Of a stretch of DNA of 22,107 bases, positions 7,321-14,892 are shown piece after piece. Within the stretch, counting starts at the first letter, position 1. Each line of letters starts with the position of its first letter. The notes beneath the pieces are model-generated. The model was not told the origin of the DNA. It saw only the letters and a list, made by a program, of their open reading frames with translations, and did no database searches. The position numbers and the translations under genes are program-made. The stretch is from Amoebidium appalachense (taxonomy: Eukaryota; Ichthyosporea): positions 1 through 22,107 of the forward strand of contig CAVNZM010000062.1 of assembly GCA_963693365.1 (NCBI GenBank). The letters run 5' to 3'.

Positions 7321-8662
7321 TTGCTTCTACCACAGAAAATGTAAGTGTCAGGTCACCAAAGACCCCGTTTACCACGTTTCTGTGCCGTGCAACGTCCTGC
7401 CCCGTTCGCATCAGCCGGTCTCGGAGGCAGGCTGTCCACACGTCCTCGCCACGAGGGACATGCTCAACCACCAGTATCACGGCCCCAGTCCGGAAAACAA
7501 CGCTTTCGCATATGCTCACAGGAGGCTCGGGGAAGTACGAGTTGACGCACATCGAGGCCACCGTCATGTTGCGCACACGAGAAAGGTCGTTGTCGCTGCA
7601 CTCCAAGTATCCCACTGCTGTTCCCCGCGCGTCCACTACTACCCCTTGTCCCTGGTCAACACTCCCATCCACGTGCAGGTACTCGATGCTGCGCGCACGG
7701 ATTCCGATGTATCCGGAGAACCCGTTCAGCCTCACGGTTCCTAGGTGTCCCGGATGCACCAGGTCCAGGTTCATGTCAAACACGCTGTCCACGCGAAGGC
7801 GCCGCAAGCCAGCAGGCAGCGGAACGCACGCCACCGTAGGACCCAACAGCTTCACGCACAGTGCCTGGATGTCCGGCGGGAGTCTTTCCAGCTGCGCATT
7901 GTCCATCTGGCAGGTAAGCGTGCGCACTCCGCTGGGCAGCGCCTTCATGCGGCCTCGTGGTGCATAGGCGTCTACCACGGTGGGGGGCGGCTCGATGTGG
8001 AGGTCCCAGCCGCACAGGCGTAGCGTCCGCAGCACACGGAGATGCCCTAGAGGAACATGGTGACTACGCATGCTCGCAAAATCGATGTCTAGCCGCTCCA
8101 ACCGCGACAGGTCGCCCCGGTAGAGCCCCTGTAGAATCTTGTCGTCATGTTCAGCGTTCCGCGCCTCGGTGTAGCTGGAGTTGTACGTGCTTATATGGAG
8201 CTCGCGGACCCCTAGTTCGGCCGCTGTGGCCCATGCATGGTAGAACCAGTTCGCAGCGGGTACCTTGTAGCAGGCAATAGCGAACGACCTTATTCCCCAG
8301 GCATAGGCCTGCTGGATGCAGCGGTAGTTGTCCTTGGTCAGGAGGATGCCCTCCGGCACCGCTTTCAGGGGTTTACGGTGGCGTGCGACGTGTGTTGCTG
8401 CCGCAAACCAGAGTCTGTTTGTCGTTGCAATCCTTGCAAGGTCGCGCGCTGGCAACCATTCAAAGACATGCTCGAGCAGGTCTCGGCATGCAAATACACG
8501 AGGACAAGGGGGTCGGTTAGTCTTCGGCCCCCGCCTTGGACCGGTCTTTCTTTTTTCCGCGTTTCGTTTTGCTCTGTGTTTTTTTGCTGCGCTTGGCCCT
8601 GGGCTTGGGTTGGGGCTTGGTTCGCTGGCGCTTGCCCCTGCCTGGCGCTCGCTTGGGTGCAT
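7310..8662 (-). CDS. F-box protein with leucine-rich-like C-terminal region
   Basis: The F-box motif lies at residues 55-92 from ATG 8662 (CPRVFACRDLLEHVFEWLPA, then RDLARIATTNRLWF). F-box proteins bind SKP1 and recruit targets to SCF ubiquitin ligases; large DNA viruses are known to encode them. The following 350 residues show irregular Leu-rich repeats (LSRLERLDIDF, LRVLRTLRL, LRRLRVDSV), a likely substrate-binding surface. ATG 8662 gives 450 residues; another in-frame ATG at 8791 adds an Ala/Thr-rich stretch that reads as an out-of-frame shadow of the neighbouring Ser/Asp repeats. Either start overlaps the upstream gene, whose TAA (8517-8519) falls immediately before the F-box. So the F-box domain itself begins where the other gene stops: overlapping genes, or a frameshifted fusion. 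Confidence 0.75.
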   Translation of the reverse strand: MHPSERQAGASASEPSPNPSPGPSAAKKHRAKRNAEKRKTGPRRGPKTNRPPCPRVFACRDLLEHVFEWLPARDLARIATTNRLWFAAATHVARHRKPLKAVPEGILLTKDNYRCIQQAYAWGIRSFAIACYKVPAANWFYHAWATAAELGVRELHISTYNSSYTEARNAEHDDKILQGLYRGDLSRLERLDIDFASMRSHHVPLGHLRVLRTLRLCGWDLHIEPPPTVVDAYAPRGRMKALPSGVRTLTCQMDNAQLERLPPDIQALCVKLLGPTVACVPLPAGLRRLRVDSVFDMNLDLVHPGHLGTVRLNGFSGYIGIRARSIEYLHVDGSVDQGQGVVVDARGTAVGYLECSDNDLSRVRNMTVASMCVNSYFPEPPVSICESVVFRTGAVILVVEHVPRGEDVWTACLRDRLMRTGQDVARHRNVVNGVFGDLTLTFSVVEANVA

Positions 8663-9150
8663 CTTTCTTCCGCCTCTTGCGCTTGGCCTTGCGGGATTTC
8701 TTGGTGTCCGTGTTGCTGTTGCTGTCGCTTTCACTGTCGCTGTCGCTTCCACTGCTGCTGCTGATACCACTGCTTCTGCTGGCGCTGCCATCTGGATCTG
8801 ATTCACTGTCCGACGACAGCTCCTTATATACCTCACGGGCCTTGGTCACGTAGCGCCTGCGTAGAATTGGATTGATGTCCGATGGGTGCATCACCACCAC
8901 CCCATCCAGACCAAGGTTGTCTATTGCATACTGCCGAGCGGCAATGTCGTCTAGAGGGTCCACGTCAGAGGCGCCCACCCTATTGTTTACGTTGACAAAC
9001 GTCTGCGGATCGCTTTTGGCGCCATTGAAGAACGAGCTGTCCGAGTTCCGTGCTGTTGTTGCTGCCCTCCACCTCCTCCAGCAACACCTTTTTCGGGGTC
9101 TTGCTGCCTTCTTCGAGAAGGGTATACTGTTTACGAGGACCCATATACAT
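8517..9150 (-). CDS. Acidic-then-basic nuclear-type protein, reading frame interrupted
   Basis: Unknown family. The 3' part (about 9050 to 8517) reads clearly: a conserved-looking globular stretch (DPLDDIAARQYAIDNLGLDG, then VVVMHPSDINPILRRRYVTK), a Ser/Asp-rich block (SSSSGSDSDSESDSNS) and a Lys/Arg tail of about 55 residues. This frame has no good ATG upstream: its stop-free run extends into the neighbouring membrane-protein gene in the wrong frame. A different frame starts at ATG 9148-9150 (or 9142-9144), only 4 bases after the previous stop, and reads sensibly (MGPRKQYTLLEEGSKTPKKV) until about 9048, then stops at 8980. One indel between about 9030 and 9075 would explain this. The acidic/basic tail suggests nucleic-acid or histone-like binding. 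Confidence 0.6.
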
Positions 9151-9154
9151 GAGC

Positions 9155-9436
9155 CTACAAATTCACAACCGAGGGAGGTGGCGCTACGCTGGTAGGTGGT
9201 GTGCGTAACAGGTAGAGGTAGGCAATGACAAGCAGCGCCAACAACAGACTTGCAATGGCGCCCATGGCAACACGGCGCCACCAGCACGCGTCGCGCTCGT
9301 ACTGGTGGTGCGCATGGACGTGCGAGCCCGTGCACACCAGCGCGGGCGTGTCCTCCATTATGGTGACCCTGAACTCGGTGCCCACAGGCTTGTCAACTAG
9401 CATGTCGCCCCGTACAACAATGTCTTGTGGCTTCAT
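9155..9436 (-). CDS. Small single-pass membrane protein
   Basis: The 93-residue protein starts at ATG 9434-9436. Residues 1-50 are soluble and His-rich near the end (HVHAHHQYERDACWWRR). One strong membrane span follows (VAMGAIASLLLALLVIAYLY, about 55-76), then a short Pro-rich tail (TPPTSVAPPPSVVNL). There is no signal peptide; Arg residues before the span suggest the N-terminus faces the cytosol or virion interior (positive-inside rule, inference). It lies 34 bases after the preceding gene at 9471 and 4 bases before the next start at 9150. The AT-rich TTAAATATTAAAG upstream may serve as promoter. Confidence 0.7.
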   Translation of the reverse strand: MKPQDIVVRGDMLVDKPVGTEFRVTIMEDTPALVCTGSHVHAHHQYERDACWWRRVAMGAIASLLLALLVIAYLYLLRTPPTSVAPPPSVVNL

Positions 9437-9470
9437 CTGATAATGAACGGAACTTTAATATTTAAGCTCA

Positions 9471-10139
9471 CTATGTGGATCCAGCCGGCGCTTGCGCTGC
9501 GCTCACGTACACATTGTACGTGTCAGTCCCTGTGATGAGCACGCTGACAGTCACGATGTTGTTGGCTGGGACCGTGCCGTACGTCTTGGAAGCGTCCTTG
9601 ATTGTGGCCACAGCGTTGCCCTTGTTCAGCACGGTGAATGTGTGCAGGCTACCGACAAAGCCGAGGTTGGAAACTGTGGTGCCACTGACGCCCACCTTGG
9701 TAAACTGCAGGGTAGCATCGCCGGCATCCACAGTCACAAACCCGTTGCGGATGGAATCCACGGTGATTGCATTGCTCGCGGCCTTCACGGGCGTCTTGCC
9801 GTTGTGCTGCACGACGTTGCCCACCTCGTCCACGCTCAACACGGTGCGGCCATCCACGGTCTTGAGGTTGAGCAGCGCAGCATCGGTGAAGTACTCGAGC
9901 CCGGTTCCATTGGCCACAGCCTTGCGGTTCAGCTTCAGGGTGCCGTTGTCGACGGATGCAACCGTGAAGGTCTCGCCTCCCACCTGAACACCTTGTCCTG
10001 GGCGCAAGTACTTGACTTCGGGTGCGGACAGCGTGTCATCTGTGAGTGTTGCCGCGCTAGCCCCCTTGAGTCCCCCGGCGGCGTGCGTCTCAAAGACGGC
10101 ACTTCTCAAGGTGTCGATGTTCGAGTTGACCAAAGCCAT
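9471..10139 (-). CDS. Beta-rich Ala/Val/Thr/Gly protein, possible virion component
   Basis: The 222-residue protein starts at ATG 10137-10139 and ends in TAG. It is rich in Ala, Val, Thr, Gly and Asn, with alternating hydrophobic strands (VQVGGETFTVASVDNGTLKL, NIVTVSVLITGTDTYNVYVS), no cysteine, and no signal or membrane segment. Such composition is seen in viral fibres, spikes and other beta-structured virion proteins, but I recognise no family. It sits among small anchored proteins, which fits a structural role; that is inference. The start is 67 bases from the divergent plus-strand start at 10207, and TTATAATC lies just upstream of its ATG. Confidence 0.7.
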   Translation of the reverse strand: MALVNSNIDTLRSAVFETHAAGGLKGASAATLTDDTLSAPEVKYLRPGQGVQVGGETFTVASVDNGTLKLNRKAVANGTGLEYFTDAALLNLKTVDGRTVLSVDEVGNVVQHNGKTPVKAASNAITVDSIRNGFVTVDAGDATLQFTKVGVSGTTVSNLGFVGSLHTFTVLNKGNAVATIKDASKTYGTVPANNIVTVSVLITGTDTYNVYVSAAQAPAGST

Positions 10140-10206
10140 GTTGATTATAAGCGAACAAAATAAAAAAATTGCACCGCCACGCAGACATTTTCACCGCACT
10201 AGCCTA
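10140..10206. promoter_or_regulatory. Short AT-rich divergent promoter
   Basis: These 67 bases separate the starts at 10139 (minus) and 10207 (plus). They contain TTATAATC (minus) and ACAAAATAAAAAAATT, markedly AT-rich against GC-rich flanks. Both transcripts must begin within this space or inside the neighbouring gene. Confidence 0.5.
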
Positions 10207-10449
10207 ATGGACACCCAGTTCCTCCTCGCCCTACTCATTGGCCTTGTCTTGGGATACTGGATCGCAACAAAGTGCGCTCCTCAGCCACCACCCCCACCGC
10301 CACCCCCCGTCCGCGTGGTTCCCAAAAAACAACCAACCAAACCCCAGAGACAGCCTACACAAACCGACAACAGCGGATACGAAAGGCATCCAGAGCCTCT
10401 CGCTGCGCACACGGACACGGGTGACAACTGGGAGGGCATGAATCTGTGA
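10207..10449 (+). CDS. Small membrane-anchored proline-rich protein
   Basis: The frame gives 80 residues from ATG 10207 to TGA 10449. An N-terminal hydrophobic segment (QFLLALLIGLVLGYWIATKC, residues 4-23) is a signal anchor. It is followed by Ala-Pro-Gln and a run of eight prolines, then a polar Gln/Thr/Asp-rich tail with no fold. The longer stop-free frame upstream overlaps the 9471 gene and is ignored. It ends 10 bases before the convergent stop at 10460. Same architecture as the products at 10460 and 14893: short N-terminal anchor plus Pro-rich stalk. Confidence 0.65.
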   Translation: MDTQFLLALLIGLVLGYWIATKCAPQPPPPPPPPVRVVPKKQPTKPQRQPTQTDNSGYERHPEPLAAHTDTGDNWEGMNL

Positions 10450-10458
10450 TGTCTGTGT

Positions 10459-10464
10459 TTTATT
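10459..10464 (-). terminator. AATAAA polyadenylation signal overlapping a stop codon
   Basis: The minus strand reads AAATAAAAC; the TAA stop of the 10460 gene lies inside it. The same arrangement occurs at 18177 on the plus strand. Confidence 0.5.
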
Positions 10465-10834
10465 TCCCAAGGTAGTGTCCCCGGTCAACTTCCACAAACC
10501 CCTCCAAGTTGACCCGCGAGATCTTGGGCACAGGCGCTCCTTCCACTGTTGGCTCCAGGGCGGGGGTCTCGGTGGGGTCCGGGTCCTCGGTTTTTGCGGG
10601 TTCCTGTGGCGGCGCAGGTGCAGGCCTCTCTGGGTCAGCCGTCTTCACCGCATCTCTCACAACAAACGGTCTGTCGGGATCAGGTGGTGGGGAGTCAACC
10701 CGCAGCAGCGGCCTGTGCAGTGGCCGCCACTCGGGCCGTCTGTAGGGGGCTGGGCGCACGTCCCGCCTCTTATTCCCCGTAAGCACCTTACCTACAGCAT
10801 AAAGGGCGATTGCTCCCAGGACCATCTCAGCCAT
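10460..10834 (-). CDS. Small membrane-anchored Pro/Glu-rich protein
   Basis: The 124-residue protein starts at ATG 10832-10834. A short hydrophobic N-terminus (MVLGAIALYAVGKVL) may anchor it, though it is only about 15 residues. Then come a basic stretch (RRDVRPAPYRRPEWRPLHRP), an acidic Pro/Glu/Thr region and a more ordered C-terminus (ISRVNLEGFVEVDRGHYLGK). Its TAA stop is contained in AATAAA on the minus strand (10459-10464), a probable polyadenylation signal. It starts 19 bases after the upstream stop at 10854, so the two genes may share a transcript. Confidence 0.65.
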   Translation of the reverse strand: MAEMVLGAIALYAVGKVLTGNKRRDVRPAPYRRPEWRPLHRPLLRVDSPPPDPDRPFVVRDAVKTADPERPAPAPPQEPAKTEDPDPTETPALEPTVEGAPVPKISRVNLEGFVEVDRGHYLGK

Positions 10835-10853
10835 GCTGTGCTAGGAGATAATA

Positions 10854-11105
10854 TCAAACGAGCGCACCAGTCTGTATGTCGGCCTTCAGTGCCCGCAGCT
10901 CAAGCAACAAATCGGCTATCACATCAATCTGCTGCAGCTGCTGTTGTGCCTGCTGCACATCTGCTGCCGTTTCCAGCCGAGCCCTGTTTGCCGCATAGGC
11001 ACATAAAGTGTTTTGCGCCCGCAATACCGCATCATTGTACCTGTCCAAGAGTTCCGTACTGAGGCTAACGAAGTTCTGGTTGCACACGGCACAAATGTTT
11101 GACAT
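10854..11105 (-). CDS. Small helical protein with an N-terminal CxxC
   Basis: I prefer ATG 11103-11105 (MSNICAVCNQNF), giving 83 residues; an ATG-less 18-residue extension toward 11159 borders the GT repeats. C5-x2-C8 near the N-terminus could bind zinc in a dimer or form a disulphide; C35 is the only other cysteine. The rest is a heptad-patterned helix, Gln/Leu/Ala-rich (VQQAQQQLQQIDVIADLLLE), so oligomerisation is likely. Function unknown. It is the first gene of the minus-strand run 10854-9155. Confidence 0.6.
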   Translation of the reverse strand: MSNICAVCNQNFVSLSTELLDRYNDAVLRAQNTLCAYAANRARLETAADVQQAQQQLQQIDVIADLLLELRALKADIQTGALV

Positions 11106-11160
11106 GTGCAGTGGGGGGAGAAAATCAGGCATGTCTGTTTGGATTTTTGCTTGAGGCACA

Positions 11161-11358
11161 AGGTGTGTGTGGGTGGGTGCGTGTGGGTGTGTGGGTGCGT
11201 GTGTGTGTGGGGTGTGGGGGTGGGGGGGTGCGTGTGTGTGTGGGTGCGTGTGTGGTGTGTGTGGTGTGTGTGTGCGTGTGTGGTGTGTGGGTGCGTGTGT
11301 GTGTGGGTGCGTGTGTGTGTGGTGGTGTGGGTGCGTGTGTGTGTGGGTGTGTGTGTGG

Positions 11359-11389
<31 letters not shown>

Positions 11390-11391
11390 GG
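11161..11391. repeat. GT-rich microsatellite ending in a 19-G run
   Basis: The stretch is made of GTGTGTGTGGGTGCG-type units with almost no A or C, then G 11373-11391. All reading frames crossing it encode Val/Cys/Gly or His/Thr/Pro monotony and are not genes. Confidence 0.9.
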
Positions 11392-11650
11392 CTGAACGTC
11401 CTTTTGGTTCACAACGACATGAACGTTTATTTTGAAGGAGAGTTGACACAACCAACCACAATATGCATATTCCATGGTTTATTCAAAACGAAAGATGTTG
11501 GTTCACATTGACGGTATACATATTCGATGGATTATCAAACATTACAACTGCATCTGCTAGAAATATGTCACACTTCGTTGTTGTCTTCTCAAGATACGCA
11601 CAGTTTGTTGCTAAACAAGTTTGCAAATCGGTAGAACCCATACAGACATG
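11392..11650. other. Intergenic sequence, no gene seen
   Basis: This AT-richer sequence lies between the microsatellite and the 3' end of the second F-box gene. A 62-residue plus-strand frame (11463-11654) has no family features. I find no clear promoter or repeat. Confidence 0.5.
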
Positions 11651-13057
11651 CTAGCCATGCACACGAAAACATTCCATGTCAACATTGTCACATGGTAGGG
11701 GCAGAATAAACCTTCTACAATCTACGGGTTTCCCATCCACAAGAACAGTGCCTACATCCTTGCACCAGATCTCCGTTTCCCGATAGTCTCTCCCAAACGC
11801 CCGGAAATTTACGATTGGAATGTTGACGAGTTTGACAAACTCGAGTTGTGGCAGGAGGGGGAGCCCAAGCCCGGGGGAGTCGTCTGGGTCTTCCTTGTTG
11901 ATGAATGTCAGGCGCCTGATACTTTTTTTCAGTTTCAGGACCTCGGCGATGTTGTTTTCCGTGAAGGGGACCACCACGGTCTGCAAGCTCGCCGGTCCAG
12001 ATTTCTCCATCGTCCAGTTGAACCTCTCTAGTGCACAACTGAATTCCCGCACACCGACAAGTACGAGCTCCCCCTCGTTTTCGTACCTGAAGGTTCTCTC
12101 AGGTGCCTCCATAGTGTCCATGTAGTGCTCGATGGTAACCGTGTCGCACTGCTCGGCCCTGCCCCTACACTGACGACACCCAAAGGCTACCCTGCGTACC
12201 CCCCGTAGCACGTCAAACTCCAAGTGCCCATACCCAACCACGCGAACGTCCCGCAGATTCGCACAGGTCGCTAGTCCGACAATCTTGTGCACCGCGACGC
12301 TGTCCTCCCCAAAGCCGACTTGCACCAGGTCGCGGACCGGCACAAAGGGCCCTGGCAGCCAACTGGCCGCACAAATGCCAGCAAACGTCACGTGAAGAAC
12401 TTCAATGTTGGAAGGGACCTTGAGGGTCACGCAGTGTAGATCGTTGGGGGAAAAGGGCTTCCTACGTGTCAGCTTGACGCGCAGTTCGCGCAGGTGTGTA
12501 AACACAGAGAAGTCGAATGTTGGGCAGTGCTTGAATGTGGATAACTCCCCGTCGAAATGTGTGAGTGCTTTTGGGAACAAGGACATCATGTCATCCGACA
12601 GCCCTATGGTTGTTCCACGGTTGTTTGGCGCGCTCACTGTTTTAACACGCGTGGCGCACGGGAAAACACTGAGAACCTCGGAATCAATACAGGTGTCTGC
12701 GCACTCATACTGCACCAGCGTCAGATCCGTCACGGCTGGAAACCGGAGCCCCGAAGACAGCAGCCAGATGTGCAGTGGGGGTATGCGAAGCGCCGTTGCA
12801 CACACCTCTCTGGCAAAGCGCGCCGCTGCTCTGCCGTGGCGCAGTTGCACGGATCGTTCCTGATGTGGTTTGCCACACAGACTAACTGCGAAGACGGAAT
12901 CGGGCCTTCCCAACGAGGCCCTGAACAGGGAGCGGAAATGCCTGCATGTCAGGGACGCGGCTAGCAGGCTCTTGCTGTCCATGAACCGCGCCACTTGCAC
13001 CAAAATGTCGTCGTGAAGATAGAGCGGCTGAACGTGTTTGGTTGATGTGGCGCCCAT
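11651..13057 (-). CDS. F-box protein with leucine-rich-like C-terminal region (second copy)
   Basis: The 468-residue protein starts at ATG 13055-13057. The F-box is near the N-terminus, about residues 12-48 (YLHDDILVQVARFMDSKSLL, then AASLTCRHFRSLFR). Beyond it lies a long region with irregular Leu/Val repeats (FPAVTDLTLVQYE, LRELRVKLT, CANLRDVRVVG), likely the target-binding part of an SCF ubiquitin ligase adaptor. It is similar in plan to the F-box gene at 7310-8662 but not close in sequence, so the two may bind different host targets (inference). Many cysteines lie around residues 280-300 (GCRQCRGRAEQC). The gene is complete, flanked by non-coding stretches on both sides, unlike its tightly packed neighbours. 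Confidence 0.8.
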   Translation of the reverse strand: MGATSTKHVQPLYLHDDILVQVARFMDSKSLLAASLTCRHFRSLFRASLGRPDSVFAVSLCGKPHQERSVQLRHGRAAARFAREVCATALRIPPLHIWLLSSGLRFPAVTDLTLVQYECADTCIDSEVLSVFPCATRVKTVSAPNNRGTTIGLSDDMMSLFPKALTHFDGELSTFKHCPTFDFSVFTHLRELRVKLTRRKPFSPNDLHCVTLKVPSNIEVLHVTFAGICAASWLPGPFVPVRDLVQVGFGEDSVAVHKIVGLATCANLRDVRVVGYGHLEFDVLRGVRRVAFGCRQCRGRAEQCDTVTIEHYMDTMEAPERTFRYENEGELVLVGVREFSCALERFNWTMEKSGPASLQTVVVPFTENNIAEVLKLKKSIRRLTFINKEDPDDSPGLGLPLLPQLEFVKLVNIPIVNFRAFGRDYRETEIWCKDVGTVLVDGKPVDCRRFILPLPCDNVDMECFRVHG

Positions 13058-13400
13058 GGTGCTGTATGAATTCTGACAAGGCAGCAGTGGTGCAGCGCCT
13101 CTATGAGTGACCCAAAAGCGCCCAGGGTGTGAAATATCGGCATGGTCATCCGTGTCAATTTGGACTCGCGAAAAGCGCTAGGAGTCGAGCAAATGTACTC
13201 CCAAATAAACTTTAGACCTATTGTGTGATGGATGAAACACCCAAATGTCTATAATTTAGAGACTTTCTCTCAAGAGATCGGAACAGTAAGCGGACAAGAA
13301 TACATATGTGCACGAGTTGACACCCTGGCACAATTTAAATGTGCAATCTGACTCCCACACTTTTTGCTTTGGCCAATAAAACGTTCAGCGCATTCCCACC

Positions 13401-13531
13401 CAATCGAATCGCTTTTATTGTTGCATACTTGCTAACCAGAGCTATCCAATCACAATACACCAATCAAATCGCTTTTATTGTTGCATACTTGCTAACCAGA
13501 GCTATCCAATCACAATACACCAATCAAATCG
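13401..13531. repeat. 60-bp direct repeat, two copies plus a partial third
   Basis: Positions 13401-13460 and 13461-13520 match except for one base (CAATCG versus CAATCA); a partial third copy follows to 13531. Each unit carries two CCAATC boxes, so duplication doubled the number of candidate sites. Confidence 0.9.
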
Positions 13532-13786
13532 AACACCTGCACAAGGTGACTACCAATCGAATCGGACTTGTCATGATCATAAATCTATATGTCCCAGAAT
13601 GGCGCCGATCTCTTGTACATCAATATTACGATAATCATAGTAACATTTGATTGTCAAAGAAACATATCTAATGTTGTGCCTGTACAGGGCATGTGGCGAA
13701 AAACCAAGACATCATCTTAGACCCAAAGCCAACCAAAGCAAATTTAAATAAACATACATGTGACATCCCTGAGCATACACCGCGAT

Positions 13787-13800
13787 CCCCCCCCCCCCCC
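13787..13800. repeat. 14-base C run
   Basis: An uninterrupted C run in otherwise AT-rich sequence, 26 bases before the 3' end of the preceding frame. Confidence 0.9.
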
Positions 13801-13825
13801 TCCCTCGGATGATCAGGCTAATATC

Positions 13826-14866
13826 TCATACATCTTGGTGAGCTAGCGGTGTATAATACATAGGGCAGCATGAAACCGCCCACAAAAGCGACACTTGTAT
13901 ATGGTTAACTGGGCACCCCCCCCCCCCCCCAATGGGGCAGTCAACCATCCTGCATCTGCGCTGCGTAGCTCTCGAACACGCTCTGCGTGTACGCTTCGCG
14001 CTCCCCCCGTACTTGCCCAGCACCTTCCAGCTCCCCCGCGTGTGTGCGGCAATGTCCAGACCCGCTGCCCATGCCATGGCCTCGCGCGCGCTCACCCCCA
14101 GGTCGAACACACGCGCGCAGTCCCAGGGATGCCGCAGCCGCACCTTGAAGCACAGCACTACACGGCCCTCCACGACGTGCCCGCTCGCTGCGTGCCACGC
14201 CTCGCTTGCTGCGCCCGGAACCACGAACACGTCAGCGTCCTCGCCCGCGTGGTGCAGCAGCACCGGCGCACCCAGGAGGCCCTCCACGGTCCGCCGGAAC
14301 TGCGCGCCCGTGGCCCACATGGGCACGGCCGCCCGCAGTTCCTCGACCCCGTCCGTAAACACGTACAGCCGGGCTGCCGTCGGCCACGTTGCCATCTCGT
14401 CCCTTAGCTCTTGGGAAAGTTGCTCCAGGTCCGGCTCCAGCGACCACAGCACGCTGTTGCTTGTAGCTGCGAGCTCAATCCGGTTCCACGCCTCCACCAC
14501 GGCCTCCATGCCCGCTGCGCGCTCATGCCCCGAGTAGCAGCCTTGGTCCCGCACAGTCTCGCCAAGACGTGCCACAGCCGCCTGCAGCGCCCTGATGCAG
14601 TCGACCGCCACAAGGCACTCGTAGTGCCTTAGCGCGCACACGTGCATGGCGTGCCGGCATGCCATGTCGCCCATCAGCGCCCGGCCGGCTTCGCACACCT
14701 CGCTCACAAGCCACCGCAGGTGCCGAGGCGCCCGCCCGTCGTCCAGTCGCTTCTGCAGCGCATTGGTGCCGGCCGTGGCCGCCGCAACCCCCTCGTGCGC
14801 AGGCCACTGCTCCACCCCCCTGCTAAACAGCACAAAGACGTCGAGAATAAACCGCACACACTCCAT
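13826..14866 (-). CDS. Unknown GC-rich protein with a probable C-terminal frameshift
   Basis: The frame encodes 346 residues from ATG 14864-14866 (MECVRFILDVFVLFSRG) to its stop at 13826. I recognise no family. It is largely helical in the N-terminal half (many Ala, Arg, Glu, Leu) with Cys/His scattered at about residues 65-90, and mixed later (RLYVFTDGVEELRAAVPMWA). After about residue 290 the frame turns Arg/Cys-rich and passes through a 15-base run (13916-13930) to give poly-Gly, which looks wrong. Another minus frame reads EAYTQSVFESYAAQMQDG and stops at 13941, just before that run. The two meet at a six-base C run, 14003-14008 (G on the coding strand), the probable site of a one-base indel. 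Confidence 0.65.
   Translation of the reverse strand: MECVRFILDVFVLFSRGVEQWPAHEGVAAATAGTNALQKRLDDGRAPRHLRWLVSEVCEAGRALMGDMACRHAMHVCALRHYECLVAVDCIRALQAAVARLGETVRDQGCYSGHERAAGMEAVVEAWNRIELAATSNSVLWSLEPDLEQLSQELRDEMATWPTAARLYVFTDGVEELRAAVPMWATGAQFRRTVEGLLGAPVLLHHAGEDADVFVVPGAASEAWHAASGHVVEGRVVLCFKVRLRHPWDCARVFDLGVSAREAMAWAAGLDIAAHTRGSWKVLGKYGGSAKRTRRACSRATQRRCRMVDCPIGGGGGCPVNHIQVSLLWAVSCCPMYYTPLAHQDV
13916..13930. repeat. 15-base C run
   Basis: This run lies 10 bases beyond the alternative stop (13941) of the minus-strand gene, so it is probably in its 3' untranslated region. Confidence 0.9.
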
Positions 14867-14892
14867 GTCGCTCTTTATTCTACACAGAACCA
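14867..14892. promoter_or_regulatory. 26-bp gap between divergent start codons
   Basis: Start codons at 14866 (minus) and 14893 (plus) are separated by 26 bases containing CTCTTTATTCTACACAG. This is too short for two conventional promoters, so control sequences must extend into the coding regions. Confidence 0.5.

Larger units (their letters stand above)
13058..13825. promoter_or_regulatory. AT-rich intergenic region with seven CCAAT boxes
   Basis: No gene is supported. CCAAT is found at 13373, 13400, 13446, 13460, 13506, 13520 and 13553 on the plus strand; all but the first read CCAATC. A small hairpin CACCT-GCACA-AGGTG lies at 13535-13549 and a C run at 13787-13800. The base composition is much more AT-rich than the flanking genes. 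Confidence 0.55.

Noticed and set aside
7302-8023. Plus-strand frames opposite the F-box gene
   Set aside because: The F-box motif and leucine pattern show the minus strand is coding.
11099-11511. Long frames across the GT tract on both strands
   Set aside because: Val/Cys/Gly or His/Thr monotony from the microsatellite.
13339-13650. 103-residue plus-strand frame
   Set aside because: It is built from the 60-bp repeat and CCAATC boxes; AT-rich intergenic composition and no family.
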